Shown: positions 12,112 through 12,144 of the stretch, piece by piece | Numbering within the stretch: the first letter of the stretch is position 1 | Layout of the letters: the number at the start of each line of letters is the position of its first letter | From: JAUASV01 sp047605685 | GTDB lineage: Bacteria; Actinomycetota; Actinomycetes; Actinomycetales; Microbacteriaceae | Direction: 5' to 3' | Length of the DNA stretch: 12,144 nucleotides | Assembly (NCBI GenBank): GCA_047605685.1 | Contig: JASGFF010000073.1 | Span: forward strand, 1-12,144 | Position numbers and translations under genes: made by a program | Notes under the pieces: generated by a model | Databases searched by the model: none | Told to the model about the DNA's origin: nothing | What the model saw: only the letters and a program-made list of their open reading frames with translations

Positions 12112-12144
12112 CACGCGGCGTCCGCGCCGGCGCCCGCCGGCGCC
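12111..12144 (-). CDS. Probable 3' end of an upstream operon gene (edge fragment)
   Basis: On the minus strand a frame entering from the right edge ends in TGA at 12111-12113, reading as APAGAGADAA before the stop. The stop overlaps the DUF4129 ATG as TGATG, the tight overlap seen in the rest of this operon. A membrane protein gene commonly precedes DUF4129 in such clusters. Only ten codons are visible, so identity cannot be judged and the frame may be coincidental. Confidence 0.35.
   Translation of the reverse strand, partial: APAGAGADAA

Overview
This is a very GC-rich stretch of a high-GC Gram-positive genome, most probably from the family Microbacteriaceae (Actinomycetota). The assignment rests on gene content and order (DUF5719, DUF3499, and RDD/SpoIIM/DUF58/MoxR/DUF4350/DUF4129 genes), GTG starts, dense packing with 1-8 nt overlaps, and -10-like TANNNT boxes directly in front of start codons. 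No tool was run; families are recognised by reading the proteins.

Layout. (1) Positions 1-2181, plus strand: the C-terminal part of a large membrane protein, probably the family 2 glycosyltransferase usually found here, overlapping a DUF5719 exported or anchored protein. (2) 2307-3176: a minus-strand metallopeptidase-family protein that lacks the HExxH motif, divergent from a short plus-strand DUF3499 gene; a 20-bp perfect inverted repeat lies between them. (3) 3402-5389: divergent RDD membrane protein (minus) and SpoIIM-like membrane protein (plus). (4) 5479-7604, plus strand: a Fur-family regulator overlapping a clade 3-like haem catalase by ATGA, an oxidative-stress cassette. (5) 7781-12144, minus strand: a tight operon read from the right edge: end of an unknown gene, DUF4129, DUF4350, MoxR ATPase, DUF58.

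How they work together. MoxR, DUF58, DUF4350, DUF4129, RDD and SpoIIM genes commonly travel together in actinobacteria and probably form an AAA+ chaperone plus vWA/membrane assembly; its exact role is not known. Here the regulator-catalase pair lies between the RDD/SpoIIM half and the MoxR half, which suggests insertion. The regulator is likely to repress itself and the catalase until peroxide is sensed.

The most distinctive non-coding signal is a palindromic repeat with the core AAAA(C/T)GAAGGAG. It occurs twice, once in the divergent gap at 2788-2890 and once in the convergent gap at 7644-7718. The window also holds several in-frame or stop-spanning tandem repeats (15-, 24- and 33-nt units) in four neighbouring genes. 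All gaps are below 300 bases; the largest (3177-3401) holds only short repeats and hairpins. I saw no RNA gene, IS element, integrase, CRISPR array or replication origin. Most of the window is ordinary core-like actinobacterial sequence, and I do not see convincing evidence for a wholly new system.
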